Origin: VBAS01 sp964508655
Lineage (GTDB): Bacteria; Bacteroidota; Bacteroidia; Chitinophagales; Chitinophagaceae
NCBI GenBank assembly: GCA_964508655.1
Contig: CAZDUO010000009.1
Location: 1-64,000, forward strand
Direction: 5' to 3'
DNA length: 64,000 bases
Shown: positions 1 to 9,567 of the stretch, piece after piece
Layout: every line of letters starts with the position of its first letter
Numbering within the stretch: position 1 is the first letter of the stretch
Notes under the pieces: model-generated
Told to the model about the DNA's origin: nothing
What the model saw: the letters and a program-made list of their open reading frames with translations, nothing else
Database searches by the model: none
Made by a program: the position numbers and the translations under genes

Positions 1-62
1 CATCAGACATCAGACATCAGACATCAGACATCAGACATCAGACATCAGACATCAGACATCAG
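1..62. repeat. 7-bp tandem repeat (CATCAGA)
   Basis: Nearly nine head-to-tail copies of CATCAGA without a mismatch fill the left edge of the window, and the array may continue outside it. It lies upstream of the Gate-domain gene. Other 7-bp arrays with different units occur at 20431, 22093 and 23911, so heptamer arrays are a recurrent feature of this genome region. Confidence 0.95.
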
Positions 63-185
63 TTTTGGGGCGCAAAGATAAGTGCTGAGTACTACGTGAA
101 GAAATGTGAAAACTTGATTTTGGAGAATCAGAAAAAATCCGCAATCTTCAATCCGCAATCTAAAATCCCAAATCAAAATCCGGTT

Positions 186-1586
186 ATGGTTCTCAGCAGA
201 ATCTGGATGGCTTTTATCATCATCGCATTACTTTCAGCACTTGGCAGGTTTTTGCTTGAACCGGGCCAGGAAAAAATTTTCAGCAACCTGGTGACGGGAA
301 AAAATACGGACACTGTTTCTGTTCGTTCAGTTGATTCAACCGTAGTGCCTGTGTTGATTCGTGAGCAGCTGAAAACAAAAAAAATTGCTGTATGGGGCAA
401 AGAAAAAATTTACAAACCCGGAGAAAATATTTACCGTGCTTTCAACCTTCAGCAGGCAAACGGCGTGTTTGAAACCACCAAAGATGCCGTGAATCTCTGT
501 ATCAACCTGATTGGGATTATGGCCCTGTTCATGGGCTTTATGGCAATTGCAGAAAAAGCAGGCGGCATCCGTTTCCTTTCAAGAATCATCGGTCCTTTTT
601 TCACCCGCATTTTTCCCGATGTGCCCAAAGGCCATCCCAGCATGGGGCACATGGTGATGAATTTTTCTGCCAACCTGATGGGGCTCGATAATGCCGCCAC
701 CCCGTTTGGAATAAAAGCGATGGAGAGCCTGCAGGAGCTGAATCCTGATAAATCCACCGCCACCAATGCGCAGGTGATGTTTCTTTGCCTGCATGCGTCG
801 GGGCTTACGCTTATTCCCACCGTCATTATTGCCGACAGGGTAGCGCTGCGGTCGGCCGGCCCCACCGATATTTTCATCCCATGCATGATTGCAACTTTTG
901 TGGCTACAATTGCCGCCCTATTCATTGTATCATTGCGGCAGCGCATCAATATTTTTCAGTCAGTGATTGTCTTGTGGGTGCTGGGAATAACCACCGTCAT
1001 CGCAGCCTTGATTTTTTATATAAAAACGCTGGATGCCGAAGGAGTGAAACTGTTTTCTGAAAGCCTGAGTAATGGGATTATCCTCCTCATTTTTTTCCTG
1101 ATTATTCTCGGCGCTATTTATAAAAAGATACATGTGTTTGATGCATTCATTGAAGGCGCCAAGGGCGGTTTTGAAACAGCCGTCCGCATCATCCCCTATC
1201 TTGTAGGCTTGCTTGTTGCCATCAGTTTGTTTCGCAACAGCGGGGCTTTTGATTTTATACTCGATGGCATCAAGCAGGTTTTTACCTGGCTAAATGGTGA
1301 CACAAGAATTGTGGATGCGTTGCCCACAGCACTGCTGAAACCGCTCAGCGGCAGCGGGGCAAGAGCCATGATGATTGACACATTGAATGCGCATGGCGCC
1401 GATTCATTCGCCGGCAATCTGGCATCGGTATTCCGCGGTTCGGCCGATACCACTTTTTATATTGTGGCTGTTTATTTTGGTGCTGTGAGTATAAAAAACA
1501 CCCGTTATTCGGTTGGCACCATGTTGCTGGCCGATCTTGCCGGCATCCTTACTTCCATAATTGTTGCCTATTTGTTTTTTGCATAA
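186..1586 (+). CDS. Nucleoside-recognition (Gate) domain membrane protein, SpmA/SpmB-like fusion
   Basis: A polytopic membrane protein of about 466 residues with two Gate-type modules. The first holds NFSANLMGLDNAATPFG (SpmA-like, about residues 150-170 from this start). The second follows EGAKGGFETAVRIIPYLV and contains LLKPLSGSGARAMM (SpmB-like). Spore maturation proteins A and B are usually separate in Firmicutes, while Bacteroidota, which do not sporulate, carry fused forms of unknown substrate. I chose the ATG at 186. The open frame also extends to a GTG at 96, but that stretch (encoding AIFNPQSKIPNQNP) looks like translated intergenic repeat. The gene converges with the DUF4397 gene and ends 10 bases before a strong terminator. 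The substrate is not deducible. Confidence 0.85.
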   Translation: MVLSRIWMAFIIIALLSALGRFLLEPGQEKIFSNLVTGKNTDTVSVRSVDSTVVPVLIREQLKTKKIAVWGKEKIYKPGENIYRAFNLQQANGVFETTKDAVNLCINLIGIMALFMGFMAIAEKAGGIRFLSRIIGPFFTRIFPDVPKGHPSMGHMVMNFSANLMGLDNAATPFGIKAMESLQELNPDKSTATNAQVMFLCLHASGLTLIPTVIIADRVALRSAGPTDIFIPCMIATFVATIAALFIVSLRQRINIFQSVIVLWVLGITTVIAALIFYIKTLDAEGVKLFSESLSNGIILLIFFLIILGAIYKKIHVFDAFIEGAKGGFETAVRIIPYLVGLLVAISLFRNSGAFDFILDGIKQVFTWLNGDTRIVDALPTALLKPLSGSGARAMMIDTLNAHGADSFAGNLASVFRGSADTTFYIVAVYFGAVSIKNTRYSVGTMLLADLAGILTSIIVAYLFFA

Positions 1587-1620
1587 AAAAAAATACCCCG
1601 GCACAGCCGGGGCATTTATA
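1587..1620. terminator. Bidirectional rho-independent terminator
   Basis: A perfect 7-bp stem CCCCGGC / GCCGGGG (1596-1602 and 1606-1612) with loop ACA is preceded by a run of A and followed by a T-rich stretch, so it can terminate both the plus-strand Gate gene and the minus-strand DUF4397 lipoprotein gene that converge here. Confidence 0.85.
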
Positions 1621-1636
1621 TCATCATCAAACCAAA

Positions 1637-2455
1637 TTACCGGTTGGTATAAAAAGTAATACTTGGCGTGCGGCCGGTAACGCCGGTTTTGCCGCGGGCA
1701 TAGAGTGTATATACACGCTGTGCACCCGGTAAAAAAGTATTAATCTGCGAAACGGTGGTATTGGTACCGGCTGTACGCAGGTAGATGGTATCGGCAACGA
1801 ACGGCACATCACGGATAGTATAATCTCTCACTTCCCTGTAACTGACATTGGTAAACAGCGGGCCAAAGCGCAGCGAGATCACATCAAACCGGCTGGCGGC
1901 ATCGCCGCACAGGTTTACAAACCGGAAAGCGAATTGATTTCTCGGCGGCTCGGGAAAATTATCTTCGATAGCATATACTCCCGGAGCAGGATACGGATCA
2001 GCAATAAACAGGCTGTATTGTTTTCCTGCCTCCAGTGATACACTGGCATTAAAAACCTCGTCGCCGGTTACGGGGGCGTAAGCACCGGATACAATCCTGT
2101 TCATGATAAATTTAAAACTGGATTGCCCGGGTGAGAAAAACGAATAGGCAGTTGTAGGGGGAAATACACTGCCATACATAAATGTATTGGTAGAAGATGA
2201 AGTATTTGTTGCCCCGTTTATTTTCGTATCGTTCATAGTAATTCTGAAGCCGTTGCTGGTGGTAGAAAGCGCCGGCGCTCCGCCCAGCGTGAGGGGTGTG
2301 TAGGCATGAATAAATTTTACCTGTGCCTTGGTTGCAGGGTCGTACAGGTTAAATTTTTCAATATCATCCAGGTTATCCTCTGCTTCTTTAACACAGGAAA
2401 AAAATAATACCGGGACCAGGAATATCATCAACAGTGGGGATGTGTTTTTTCTCAT
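1637..2455 (-). CDS. DUF4397 domain lipoprotein
   Basis: A predicted lipoprotein of about 272 residues. The signal sequence MRKNTSPLLMIFLVPVLFFSC ends in a lipobox (FFSC), so I place the start at 2455; a longer frame to 2497 would put 14 residues before the signal and overlap susD. The body is rich in beta-strand patterns and resembles DUF4397 proteins, an Ig-like fold family common in Bacteroidota surface proteins. It is the third gene of a SusC-SusD-DUF4397 unit, 23 bases after susD, and is probably a surface accessory protein of that uptake system. The ligand is unknown. Confidence 0.75.
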   Translation of the reverse strand: MRKNTSPLLMIFLVPVLFFSCVKEAEDNLDDIEKFNLYDPATKAQVKFIHAYTPLTLGGAPALSTTSNGFRITMNDTKINGATNTSSSTNTFMYGSVFPPTTAYSFFSPGQSSFKFIMNRIVSGAYAPVTGDEVFNASVSLEAGKQYSLFIADPYPAPGVYAIEDNFPEPPRNQFAFRFVNLCGDAASRFDVISLRFGPLFTNVSYREVRDYTIRDVPFVADTIYLRTAGTNTTVSQINTFLPGAQRVYTLYARGKTGVTGRTPSITFYTNR

Positions 2456-2478
2456 ATTAGCTTTTTTTAAAAAATTAA

Positions 2479-4044
2479 TCAGGGTTTTGAAAACCAAACC
2501 GGCACGGTGTGATAGTCAATCGCCGTAGCTCCGATGCTTTGCAGCTCGGCCAGGTTCCAGAGGTATTCTGAATTGTATCTTGGCCTTACCCGCTGCACAA
2601 GCTTGCCACTGTTATCAGGATAAAGCGATGCAACCGGGACATACCCGACGAATATATTGGCGTCATAATTATACTTGCGCAGATCCACCCATATTTCCTC
2701 TGTGCCATAGGGCCACAGGGAAACAAACTTTTGCAGCATGATATGGCTCAAAGTAAGTGTGGCCGGCGATACAGTTGCACTACTGATGTAATTGTTTCTG
2801 GCCGTAGTGCTAATTGGTGTGTAGCCGGTATAGTTGCTGCTGGTAAGCAGGTCGAAGCTTCCGTTGATACCGGCCAGGTAGGCAGTTCTTGCGGTACTCA
2901 TATCACCTTTTTTCAAGGCAGCTTCAGCTTTTACAAACTGGATCCAGCTATAAGTAAGTATGGGGAAAGGAGAAACATTTTTGAAAAATGTACGGGCGCC
3001 TGTATCCACACCACCGGCAGGGGCTGAAGTGGAATAGAATCCCCAGAAATTAGGCGGCTGATTAGCCGTAGTAATGCCGGTGAACCCGTTGTTGGCCGGC
3101 AGCCCATTGAATTGACCGCTGGTAGAAGGCTTGAAAATATAATTACGCCGCGGGTCAACAACACCGGTGAAGAAAGTCGTGCCGCTCATCATATCTATCA
3201 GGTATTTGCTGGCACGATAGGTACCCAGGTTGGCTCTTGTAGGTCCGTAAAAGTTTAACGCTGTAGTGCTGATGGGCTGATAAGCAGCATCAAATTTTAT
3301 CAGTGCATCGTCAGCTGATGAGCTGAACGATAAATTGGCGTATTTGATTACTGAATCGGCGCTGAAGTTTGACTTATTGATGTAGCGGTGAAAAACAAGA
3401 GCTTTTACACCATAAACAAATTTTTTCCAGCGCTCAATATTGCCTGCATAAAAGTATTTATCCCCCTTGGAAGAAAAACCATCTGAAGGTGATGATACCT
3501 GGTTAAAATAAAACAGGGCCGAGTCGCAGATTTTCTTTACATACTCATACACCTGGTCCTGTGTATTGTATTTAAAAGTTAGTTGTTCTGATTTGAAAGC
3601 TTCATCGAGTATCACATCGCCATGGTAATCGGCCAGCTGCAGCCAGCTTAATGCAAACAAAGCCCAGCCTGCCCCTGCATATTCTGGTCTGCCGGTATTA
3701 CGGCCATCCCTGATTGCATTCAGCAGGTTTATACCAAGATTCCAGTAGTGCGTTCTCCATTTTTCACCGCCATTATCGCTGCCAGGATCGTAACCCATTC
3801 GCTCCCATGTAACACCCGTAAGTGTCCGGTGCCAGTAGTCACAATAATTTCCGAGAAACCGGGCATCGAAAAAAACACCCCGGGCAAAATTGGAAATCAC
3901 CGCCGGGAGCACAAGGTCGGGATCAACTTCTACCGGTTTATTGGGATTGGGAAAAGCATCATCCAGATATTTTTTACAGGATGTAATGCCTGTTAATAGC
4001 ATCATACTGCACAGTACAATTAAAAATGATTTCCTATGTTTCAT
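2479..4044 (-). CDS. SusD/RagB-like nutrient-binding outer-membrane lipoprotein
   Basis: 521 residues with a lipoprotein signal ending in GITSC, followed by KKYLDDAFPNPNKP, which is typical of the SusD-like 2 subfamily (the RagB / SusD_2 type with a YLD-x-NPN start). SusD proteins are alpha-helical TPR-like lipoproteins that cap a SusC channel and bind the nutrient. The gene lies 11 bases after the SusC gene on the same strand. No glycoside hydrolase or peptidase sits in the same unit, so the substrate (glycan, peptide or other) cannot be inferred. Confidence 0.92.
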   Translation of the reverse strand: MKHRKSFLIVLCSMMLLTGITSCKKYLDDAFPNPNKPVEVDPDLVLPAVISNFARGVFFDARFLGNYCDYWHRTLTGVTWERMGYDPGSDNGGEKWRTHYWNLGINLLNAIRDGRNTGRPEYAGAGWALFALSWLQLADYHGDVILDEAFKSEQLTFKYNTQDQVYEYVKKICDSALFYFNQVSSPSDGFSSKGDKYFYAGNIERWKKFVYGVKALVFHRYINKSNFSADSVIKYANLSFSSSADDALIKFDAAYQPISTTALNFYGPTRANLGTYRASKYLIDMMSGTTFFTGVVDPRRNYIFKPSTSGQFNGLPANNGFTGITTANQPPNFWGFYSTSAPAGGVDTGARTFFKNVSPFPILTYSWIQFVKAEAALKKGDMSTARTAYLAGINGSFDLLTSSNYTGYTPISTTARNNYISSATVSPATLTLSHIMLQKFVSLWPYGTEEIWVDLRKYNYDANIFVGYVPVASLYPDNSGKLVQRVRPRYNSEYLWNLAELQSIGATAIDYHTVPVWFSKP

Positions 4045-4055
4045 ATGCTGTCGTA

Positions 4056-7000
4056 TTATTTTTTAGCGAATTGAAGTGATAAACCGAAGTTGAGCCCCCG
4101 CGGAATGGAAAGCGAACCAAAATCAACACCGAAAGAACCATTGCCAAGTGTAGCTGCGGAGTTACCTGCGGCTGTCGGGTCCACACCGGTATAATTAGTT
4201 ATCAGGAAAAGGTCGGTGCCGGTGATAAAGGCAGCGGCTGATGAAAAGTATTTTAATTTATCCAGCAGTCGCTTTCCGGCATTGAAGCGTATAGTTACAT
4301 CTCTTACTCTCAGCCAGTTCACATCTTTTTCTACATAATCCACCGCCAGGGATCTGTCGGTATAAATGGAGCTTTGGAAATGCGGCAGTACGGATATAGT
4401 ATTGGGTGTGGGGTTGGAAGTGTTTTCAAGCCCGTCTCTCAGCACGCCGGGATAGATGCGGGGCACTTCCCTGTTAAGTGTTCGCAGGCTTACCCCGGTT
4501 TGTGTCATCCAGATTTCATTTGCATTCAAAATATCGCCACCAGCTTTTATATCAAGCAGACAGGAAAAAGTAATATTCTTATATGTAAAAGTGTTGCTGA
4601 TGCCGAGCTGGAAATCGGGGTTGCGGTCGGCAATCTTAGTATAGTTTGCGTCGGGAATGGGGTAGCCGGTTGTGGGGTCAATCAGGATTTGGCCGGTAAC
4701 ATTGCGCAGATAATTCTGACCGGTAAGCTGTGTGATGGTGCCGTTGCGGGTAAGACCAGCCCTGAAATTTCCCAGCCAGGTATCGGAGTTGTAAAACTCA
4801 GGAATATTATCAGGAATGCGGGTGATGCGGTTGGTCATCCGGTTGAAATTATAATTCATGCGCCAGGTAAAATTCTTTTTCTTAATGGCCGTGATGCCAA
4901 GCGTTACCTCATGCCCTTTGTTTTCTGTATCGCTTATATTGCTTGTGTTTAAAATAAACCCGGTGCCGTAGCTCAGGCGCACAAGCCGTACTATCTGGTC
5001 AAGGTTTTTTGTGTGATAATAGGTGTACTCCAGGCTCAGCCGGTTATTGAACAGCCGCATTTCGGTTCCTACTTCATAAGTTTTCTGTCTTTCGGGAACA
5101 ATCTTGGGGTTTTGATTATAAAAATCATACGACCAGCCATAGGCATTGGTGGCACCCGGTGCATTGGTGTACCAGCTTTGTGAGCCATATGGTGAAATGT
5201 CTTTGGCTGTTTCAGCTCTTGATGCCCGCAGTTTCCAGAAGTTAAGCCATTTGGATTCCGGTGCAAGGATATCGCTTACAATAACAGTAAGGCCGTAGGA
5301 AGGATAGAAGAATGACCGGGCCTGCACTGGCAGGGTTGAGGTCCAGTCGTTGCGGCCGGTCACAGTCAGGTAAATGATGTCATTATAGTTAAGTCCCACT
5401 TCTCCAAACACTCCCTGTAGCCTTTTTTTGGTCAGTGTATCAGCGCCCACTTCACGGCTTGTAACCAATGTAGTGGCAACTGACACATTTTTTGTAACCG
5501 AATCTTTCAAATTGCGTCCCAGGTGAGCAAATGTTTTTCTTACCCAGTCATCATTTGCCACTCCTGCTCTTAAAGTTGTTTTCAGTTTGCCGAAGTTTTT
5601 CTTAAAAGTATTTATCAGCACCCCGTTATAACTGTTGTATTTCTGTGTGTAATCTTCCACCTGGCCAAGTATAGTGCGGGCCTGGTTCGATTCTGGATGC
5701 AGGTAGGTAAGTCCGAACTGCTCATAAATATCAGCGCCTCCCCGTACCGTAATATTCCACCAGTCAAAAGGATCGTAGTTAATTGTCAGGTTAAAAATTC
5801 CCCGGTCAGTTTTATCATATGTTACATTCTTGTTCACTTCAAAAAACGGGTTATCTGCTTCATTAGGCTGGTTGCCGCTGGCATCCGGGTCCAGGAAAAA
5901 TTTACGCTGGCCGTTTGGCTGTAAATAAACACTTGCATCATCAGTGATGGGCCACAGCATCAGGTTTTGTAAAAAACCAATGGAGCCTCTCAATGCTTTA
6001 TCATTTCTTGTATTTGTAAAGGCGCCGGTCAGGTTTATTTCCAGGTTCTTCAGTACTTTTTGGTTTAGGGTTATTCGTCCCTGAAACTGCTCCAGCCCGG
6101 TATTGGGCACGGTGCCTTTTTCATCACGCCACGCAGCGTTGAAACGAAAGGCTGTATTTTTTTTACCTCCTTCCAAAGAAATACTTTGTTTCTGCTGAAA
6201 TCCGTCCTGGAAAAATTTATCTATGTTATCATAGAAAACAGAGCCGATAGGATGACGGGGGCCGAAAAGTGAACGGGTATTGGATTCTACTCCGTTCAGC
6301 CCATTGCTGTAAACCTTTTGTATGTGAGGAAAGCGATAGGTATGTGTAATTCTGAAATTATTTTCGTATACCACTTTCAGCTTTCCTTTTTTTGCCTTTT
6401 TGGTAGTAATAATTATGGCGCCACTGCCCGCTTCTATTCCGTACAGGGCGGTAGCCTCCGGGCCTTTCAGAATGTTGATGGATTCAATGTCATCGGGGTT
6501 GATGTCTGCAGCCCGGTTGGTATAATCGTTATACCGGTTATCTCCATTGGATGCCAGTAGGTGCTGGTCCAGGGTATTATTGCTGATGGGTAATCCATCC
6601 ACAACAATCAACGGCGAATTACTGCCCGACAGGGAATTAAAACCCCGGAGAACAATATTGGACGAAGCACCGGGTGCGCCACTTGTTTGTACCAGGGTGG
6701 CGCCGGCCACACGACCTTGTATGGCATTAAAAAAGTTTTCCCGCTGTGTTTGTGCCACATCATCGCCTTTCAGTTCCTGCGATGAAAAGCTCAATGCTCT
6801 TTTCTCTTTTTTAATACCCAGGGAGGTAACCACCACCTCACTCAGTTTTTTTTCATCCACCTCCATCTTCACAGGTATTTCAGTACCATCACCTACCGTC
6901 ACCGTAATTTTAAGGTGACCCACAGAGGTAATCTCCAGCACATCACCCTTGGATGCTTTTATGGTGAAGCGACCTGTAGAAGTGGTTGTTGTATTTTTTT

Positions 7001-7151
7001 TGGTATTCCGGTTGATTACGGTTGCGTTGGCTACGGGTTCATCATCCTTTGCCGACAGTACAGTTCCGGAAACTGTTTTTTCCTGTGCCAGGGAAGAGGC
7101 TGAAAGAATAAACAAAGGCACAATCCATAATAATCGTTTAATTATTAGCAT
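4056..7151 (-). CDS. SusC/RagA family TonB-linked outer-membrane protein
   Basis: 1031 residues. A signal peptide (about 1-22, cleaved after SSLAQ) is followed by a carboxypeptidase-regulatory-like beta-sandwich domain (about 25-95, starting TVSGTVLSAKDDEPVANATV). Next come a TonB plug with the SusC signature LRGFNSLSGSNSPLIVVDGL (about 165-190) and a long beta-barrel ending in GLSLQFAKK with the usual terminal aromatic strand. It forms a TonB-dependent import channel with the SusD protein encoded 11 bases downstream. Length and domain order are normal. It is the first gene of its operon; I found no adjacent anti-sigma/sigma pair. Confidence 0.95.
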   Translation of the reverse strand: MLIIKRLLWIVPLFILSASSLAQEKTVSGTVLSAKDDEPVANATVINRNTKKNTTTTSTGRFTIKASKGDVLEITSVGHLKITVTVGDGTEIPVKMEVDEKKLSEVVVTSLGIKKEKRALSFSSQELKGDDVAQTQRENFFNAIQGRVAGATLVQTSGAPGASSNIVLRGFNSLSGSNSPLIVVDGLPISNNTLDQHLLASNGDNRYNDYTNRAADINPDDIESINILKGPEATALYGIEAGSGAIIITTKKAKKGKLKVVYENNFRITHTYRFPHIQKVYSNGLNGVESNTRSLFGPRHPIGSVFYDNIDKFFQDGFQQKQSISLEGGKKNTAFRFNAAWRDEKGTVPNTGLEQFQGRITLNQKVLKNLEINLTGAFTNTRNDKALRGSIGFLQNLMLWPITDDASVYLQPNGQRKFFLDPDASGNQPNEADNPFFEVNKNVTYDKTDRGIFNLTINYDPFDWWNITVRGGADIYEQFGLTYLHPESNQARTILGQVEDYTQKYNSYNGVLINTFKKNFGKLKTTLRAGVANDDWVRKTFAHLGRNLKDSVTKNVSVATTLVTSREVGADTLTKKRLQGVFGEVGLNYNDIIYLTVTGRNDWTSTLPVQARSFFYPSYGLTVIVSDILAPESKWLNFWKLRASRAETAKDISPYGSQSWYTNAPGATNAYGWSYDFYNQNPKIVPERQKTYEVGTEMRLFNNRLSLEYTYYHTKNLDQIVRLVRLSYGTGFILNTSNISDTENKGHEVTLGITAIKKKNFTWRMNYNFNRMTNRITRIPDNIPEFYNSDTWLGNFRAGLTRNGTITQLTGQNYLRNVTGQILIDPTTGYPIPDANYTKIADRNPDFQLGISNTFTYKNITFSCLLDIKAGGDILNANEIWMTQTGVSLRTLNREVPRIYPGVLRDGLENTSNPTPNTISVLPHFQSSIYTDRSLAVDYVEKDVNWLRVRDVTIRFNAGKRLLDKLKYFSSAAAFITGTDLFLITNYTGVDPTAAGNSAATLGNGSFGVDFGSLSIPRGLNFGLSLQFAKK

Positions 7152-7330
7152 AAGCAGAAGTTTGTAAAAATGAAGATAAGGAAAAAAGTGAATTAGAATC
7201 CTGTTTTTCCGGCAAATTACCGCAATTAAAGCAGCAATTCAGGCAAAAGACAATACAAGCCGGTTAAAAGCTGCAACATGAATGATGATAATCCGTGAGA
7301 CTAGAAAATGTGGGTAAGCTGTGTAAATGC

Positions 7331-7807
7331 TTACCTGCTGCCAAAAGTAAACCGCATAGTGAAGCCAATGGCTGCCGGTTCGAAGTTGATATTATCAATG
7401 ATGTTTAATTCCGGCTTCCAGTCAAGAGCAAGATTGAGCGGAAGATTAGCAAATTTGTAGTCAAGCCCCACCACGCCTTGGGCTCCGAGCAATTGCCGGC
7501 TGGGGTTTGTTTTATCAGCATCGAACCCGATATAGGCGCCGCCGCCATAAAACCATTTCAGACCTTCGGTGGATGGGATATCCTGGTGAATTTCGAGCAA
7601 GGCACCAAGAGCTGCCTTTTTATTGATGGTAAATAATGCTTCAATAGCCGCGGCAGGCGTCATAAAATATTTAAAACTCACTGAATTGTTCACGGCCGGT
7701 CCGCGGCTGCTGAGCCTGATGCCGAGCCCGGTTTTATAATCCTGGGCGTGAAGCTGGTAAGAAGCAAGGAATACTGCAATAAAAAGAGTTCCCGTAAGTT
7801 TTTTCAT
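7331..7807 (-). CDS. Small outer-membrane beta-barrel protein, hypothetical
   Basis: 158 residues with a signal peptide (MKKLTGTLFIAVFLASYQLHAQ). Alternating hydrophobic patterns follow, with segments such as SVSFKYFMTPAAAIEALFTI and WFYGGGAYIGFDA, and the end IGFTMRFTFGSR has the C-terminal aromatic strand of a small barrel. Similar short porin-like proteins are common in Bacteroidota and have no assigned substrate. It stands alone between the SusC gene and the OstA-like gene. Confidence 0.7.
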   Translation of the reverse strand: MKKLTGTLFIAVFLASYQLHAQDYKTGLGIRLSSRGPAVNNSVSFKYFMTPAAAIEALFTINKKAALGALLEIHQDIPSTEGLKWFYGGGAYIGFDADKTNPSRQLLGAQGVVGLDYKFANLPLNLALDWKPELNIIDNINFEPAAIGFTMRFTFGSR

Positions 7808-7914
7808 GGCGGAATGTTTTCACTTGCAAAACGAAAACGGTGCCAAAGAATTTTAAAGGAAATGCAAAAGCTGGTTGTTTGTCATTGGTTACTGGTTGCT
7901 TGTGGCTTGTTCAC

Positions 7915-9567
7915 TCACTCAAACAATTCATACTTTGTCTTCGGCCTTTCGGCTTCACGCCATATAAAATTTTCAAGCCGCATTTCAGCCGGTGTTTTTT
8001 GATGCATAGGCCAGATGGTTCCTTTTACAGCGGTTCGAAGCACCACCCGGCGCAGTTCACGGTCTTTGAAATAAATATCCATCAGTTCCGAGTTGGACTG
8101 GTTGATGCCGGTAAAAGCGCTGTCTTCATCCTGTATATAATAAATGCATTGTGCCGAACCCCGTGCCCGCACCGAATCAATAGTGCCATCTATAAAATAA
8201 GCATCCATGCGGGTGCTTTTAACCTGGTTATAAATTTCAGGTTTCACCAGGCTCACCAGGAAACTGTTTTTATAAACTTCCATCCTGTCTGCTTTTTTAT
8301 TTTTTGTATAAAGCAGGATGGTGTCACCAGTCACCTGGCTTTCGTTCGACCAAACCACGGGATCATCATACAGCCGGAACACTGAATCTTTAAACGAATA
8401 AAACAGGCTGTCGCAAACTGCCTGCAGCGAATCGCTGAATATGCGCACATGCCGGAAAGCTTCAAAATAACGGTCGGTGCTGTCTTTGGTACCGGCGCTG
8501 TCAGTTTTATTGGTATTAATAACCGTTAAACCCCTCAATGTATCTTTTATTATTACGCTGTCTTTATTTCCATACAACTCGCTCAGTTTTGCTGAGAAAA
8601 GCGTATCGGCCGAAACGAAAACAGAATCTTCATCCTGCTGAATTATCATCAGCGGTTTTTTGGTGGCCAGAAAGGATTCCGTTTTCCGGTTATAAAAGAT
8701 GAGGTCGGCAATTACTGTCCTTTTGGCTGCCGTATCCACAATAATTCCTTTTCCGGTAATCTGCATGATGCCGGTGCTGTCGTCGCTTACCATTTGTTCA
8801 CCCGTAGCCTGAATATCGCCATCGGTTACAATGGGACGCTGGCCAAATTCGGCCTTGCCAGTTTGCTGGTTGTAATAACCCTCTTTTGTACGGATGGTGC
8901 GGTTGCTGCTGTCAACAATATATGTTTCGGCAATAAAGCGGGCTGTTTGGGTTTCGGTATTATATAATAAGGAGTCTGACTCAAGGGTATAAGCCGGGTC
9001 TTTCAGTTTGACACTTTTTTTAAAATAAACATCTTTCAGGTCGGCATAGTAATAGCCTTCTTCGCTGGTTACAGTCGTTTTTTTGCTTTCTACCTTACCG
9101 CCACTGCGGTAGATGCCCACCTTGGTGTTTACGTCATATTCCAGGTTGTTGGTAACAAGGGTGCCTTTACCATCAGTAAGCTTTACATTATTAGTAAGGT
9201 AGGCAATGCGCCGGTCGGTCAGGTAGCGCAGGTGATCGGCATACACGTTGGCCGTATCGGCATCATTGATATGCACATTGCCGAAAGCTTCAAACAGATT
9301 CAGCCGTTTTGTGATAACGCAGCTGTCGCATTTAAAGATGGAAGTGCCCTGCTTAAGCATTACATTGCCGGCCAGTATCTGTATTTCGGTTACAGAATCA
9401 ATTTTCCGGTACTCCAGTTTTCTTACTCCCGGCAATATTTCCACCGTACGCACCGTATCCTGCGGGGTAAACGTTTTGGTAGTGGGTAACTCCTGGCCGT
9501 AGGCGCCTGCGAAACCTGCAACAAGCAGGATGGCAATGAAGCAAGGAAAATTTTTTTTTGAAATCAT
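7915..9567 (-). CDS. OstA-like (LptA/OstA_2) periplasmic protein
   Basis: 550 residues with a signal peptide (cut near AGAYGQ). Repeated beta-jellyroll strands of the OstA family follow: LAGNVMLKQGTSIFKCDSC, ADHLRYLTDRRIAYL and EGYYYADLKDVYFKK. OstA/LptA folds bind lipopolysaccharide between the inner and outer membranes. The start codon overlaps the stop of the MCE gene by one base (TAATG), so the two are translationally coupled. An LptD-like gene lies divergently 2 kb away, supporting a role in LPS or lipid transport. Confidence 0.85.
   Translation of the reverse strand: MISKKNFPCFIAILLVAGFAGAYGQELPTTKTFTPQDTVRTVEILPGVRKLEYRKIDSVTEIQILAGNVMLKQGTSIFKCDSCVITKRLNLFEAFGNVHINDADTANVYADHLRYLTDRRIAYLTNNVKLTDGKGTLVTNNLEYDVNTKVGIYRSGGKVESKKTTVTSEEGYYYADLKDVYFKKSVKLKDPAYTLESDSLLYNTETQTARFIAETYIVDSSNRTIRTKEGYYNQQTGKAEFGQRPIVTDGDIQATGEQMVSDDSTGIMQITGKGIIVDTAAKRTVIADLIFYNRKTESFLATKKPLMIIQQDEDSVFVSADTLFSAKLSELYGNKDSVIIKDTLRGLTVINTNKTDSAGTKDSTDRYFEAFRHVRIFSDSLQAVCDSLFYSFKDSVFRLYDDPVVWSNESQVTGDTILLYTKNKKADRMEVYKNSFLVSLVKPEIYNQVKSTRMDAYFIDGTIDSVRARGSAQCIYYIQDEDSAFTGINQSNSELMDIYFKDRELRRVVLRTAVKGTIWPMHQKTPAEMRLENFIWREAERPKTKYELFE

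Noticed and set aside
1..62. CRISPR array
   Set aside because: The unit is 7 bp with no spacers, so it is a simple tandem repeat.
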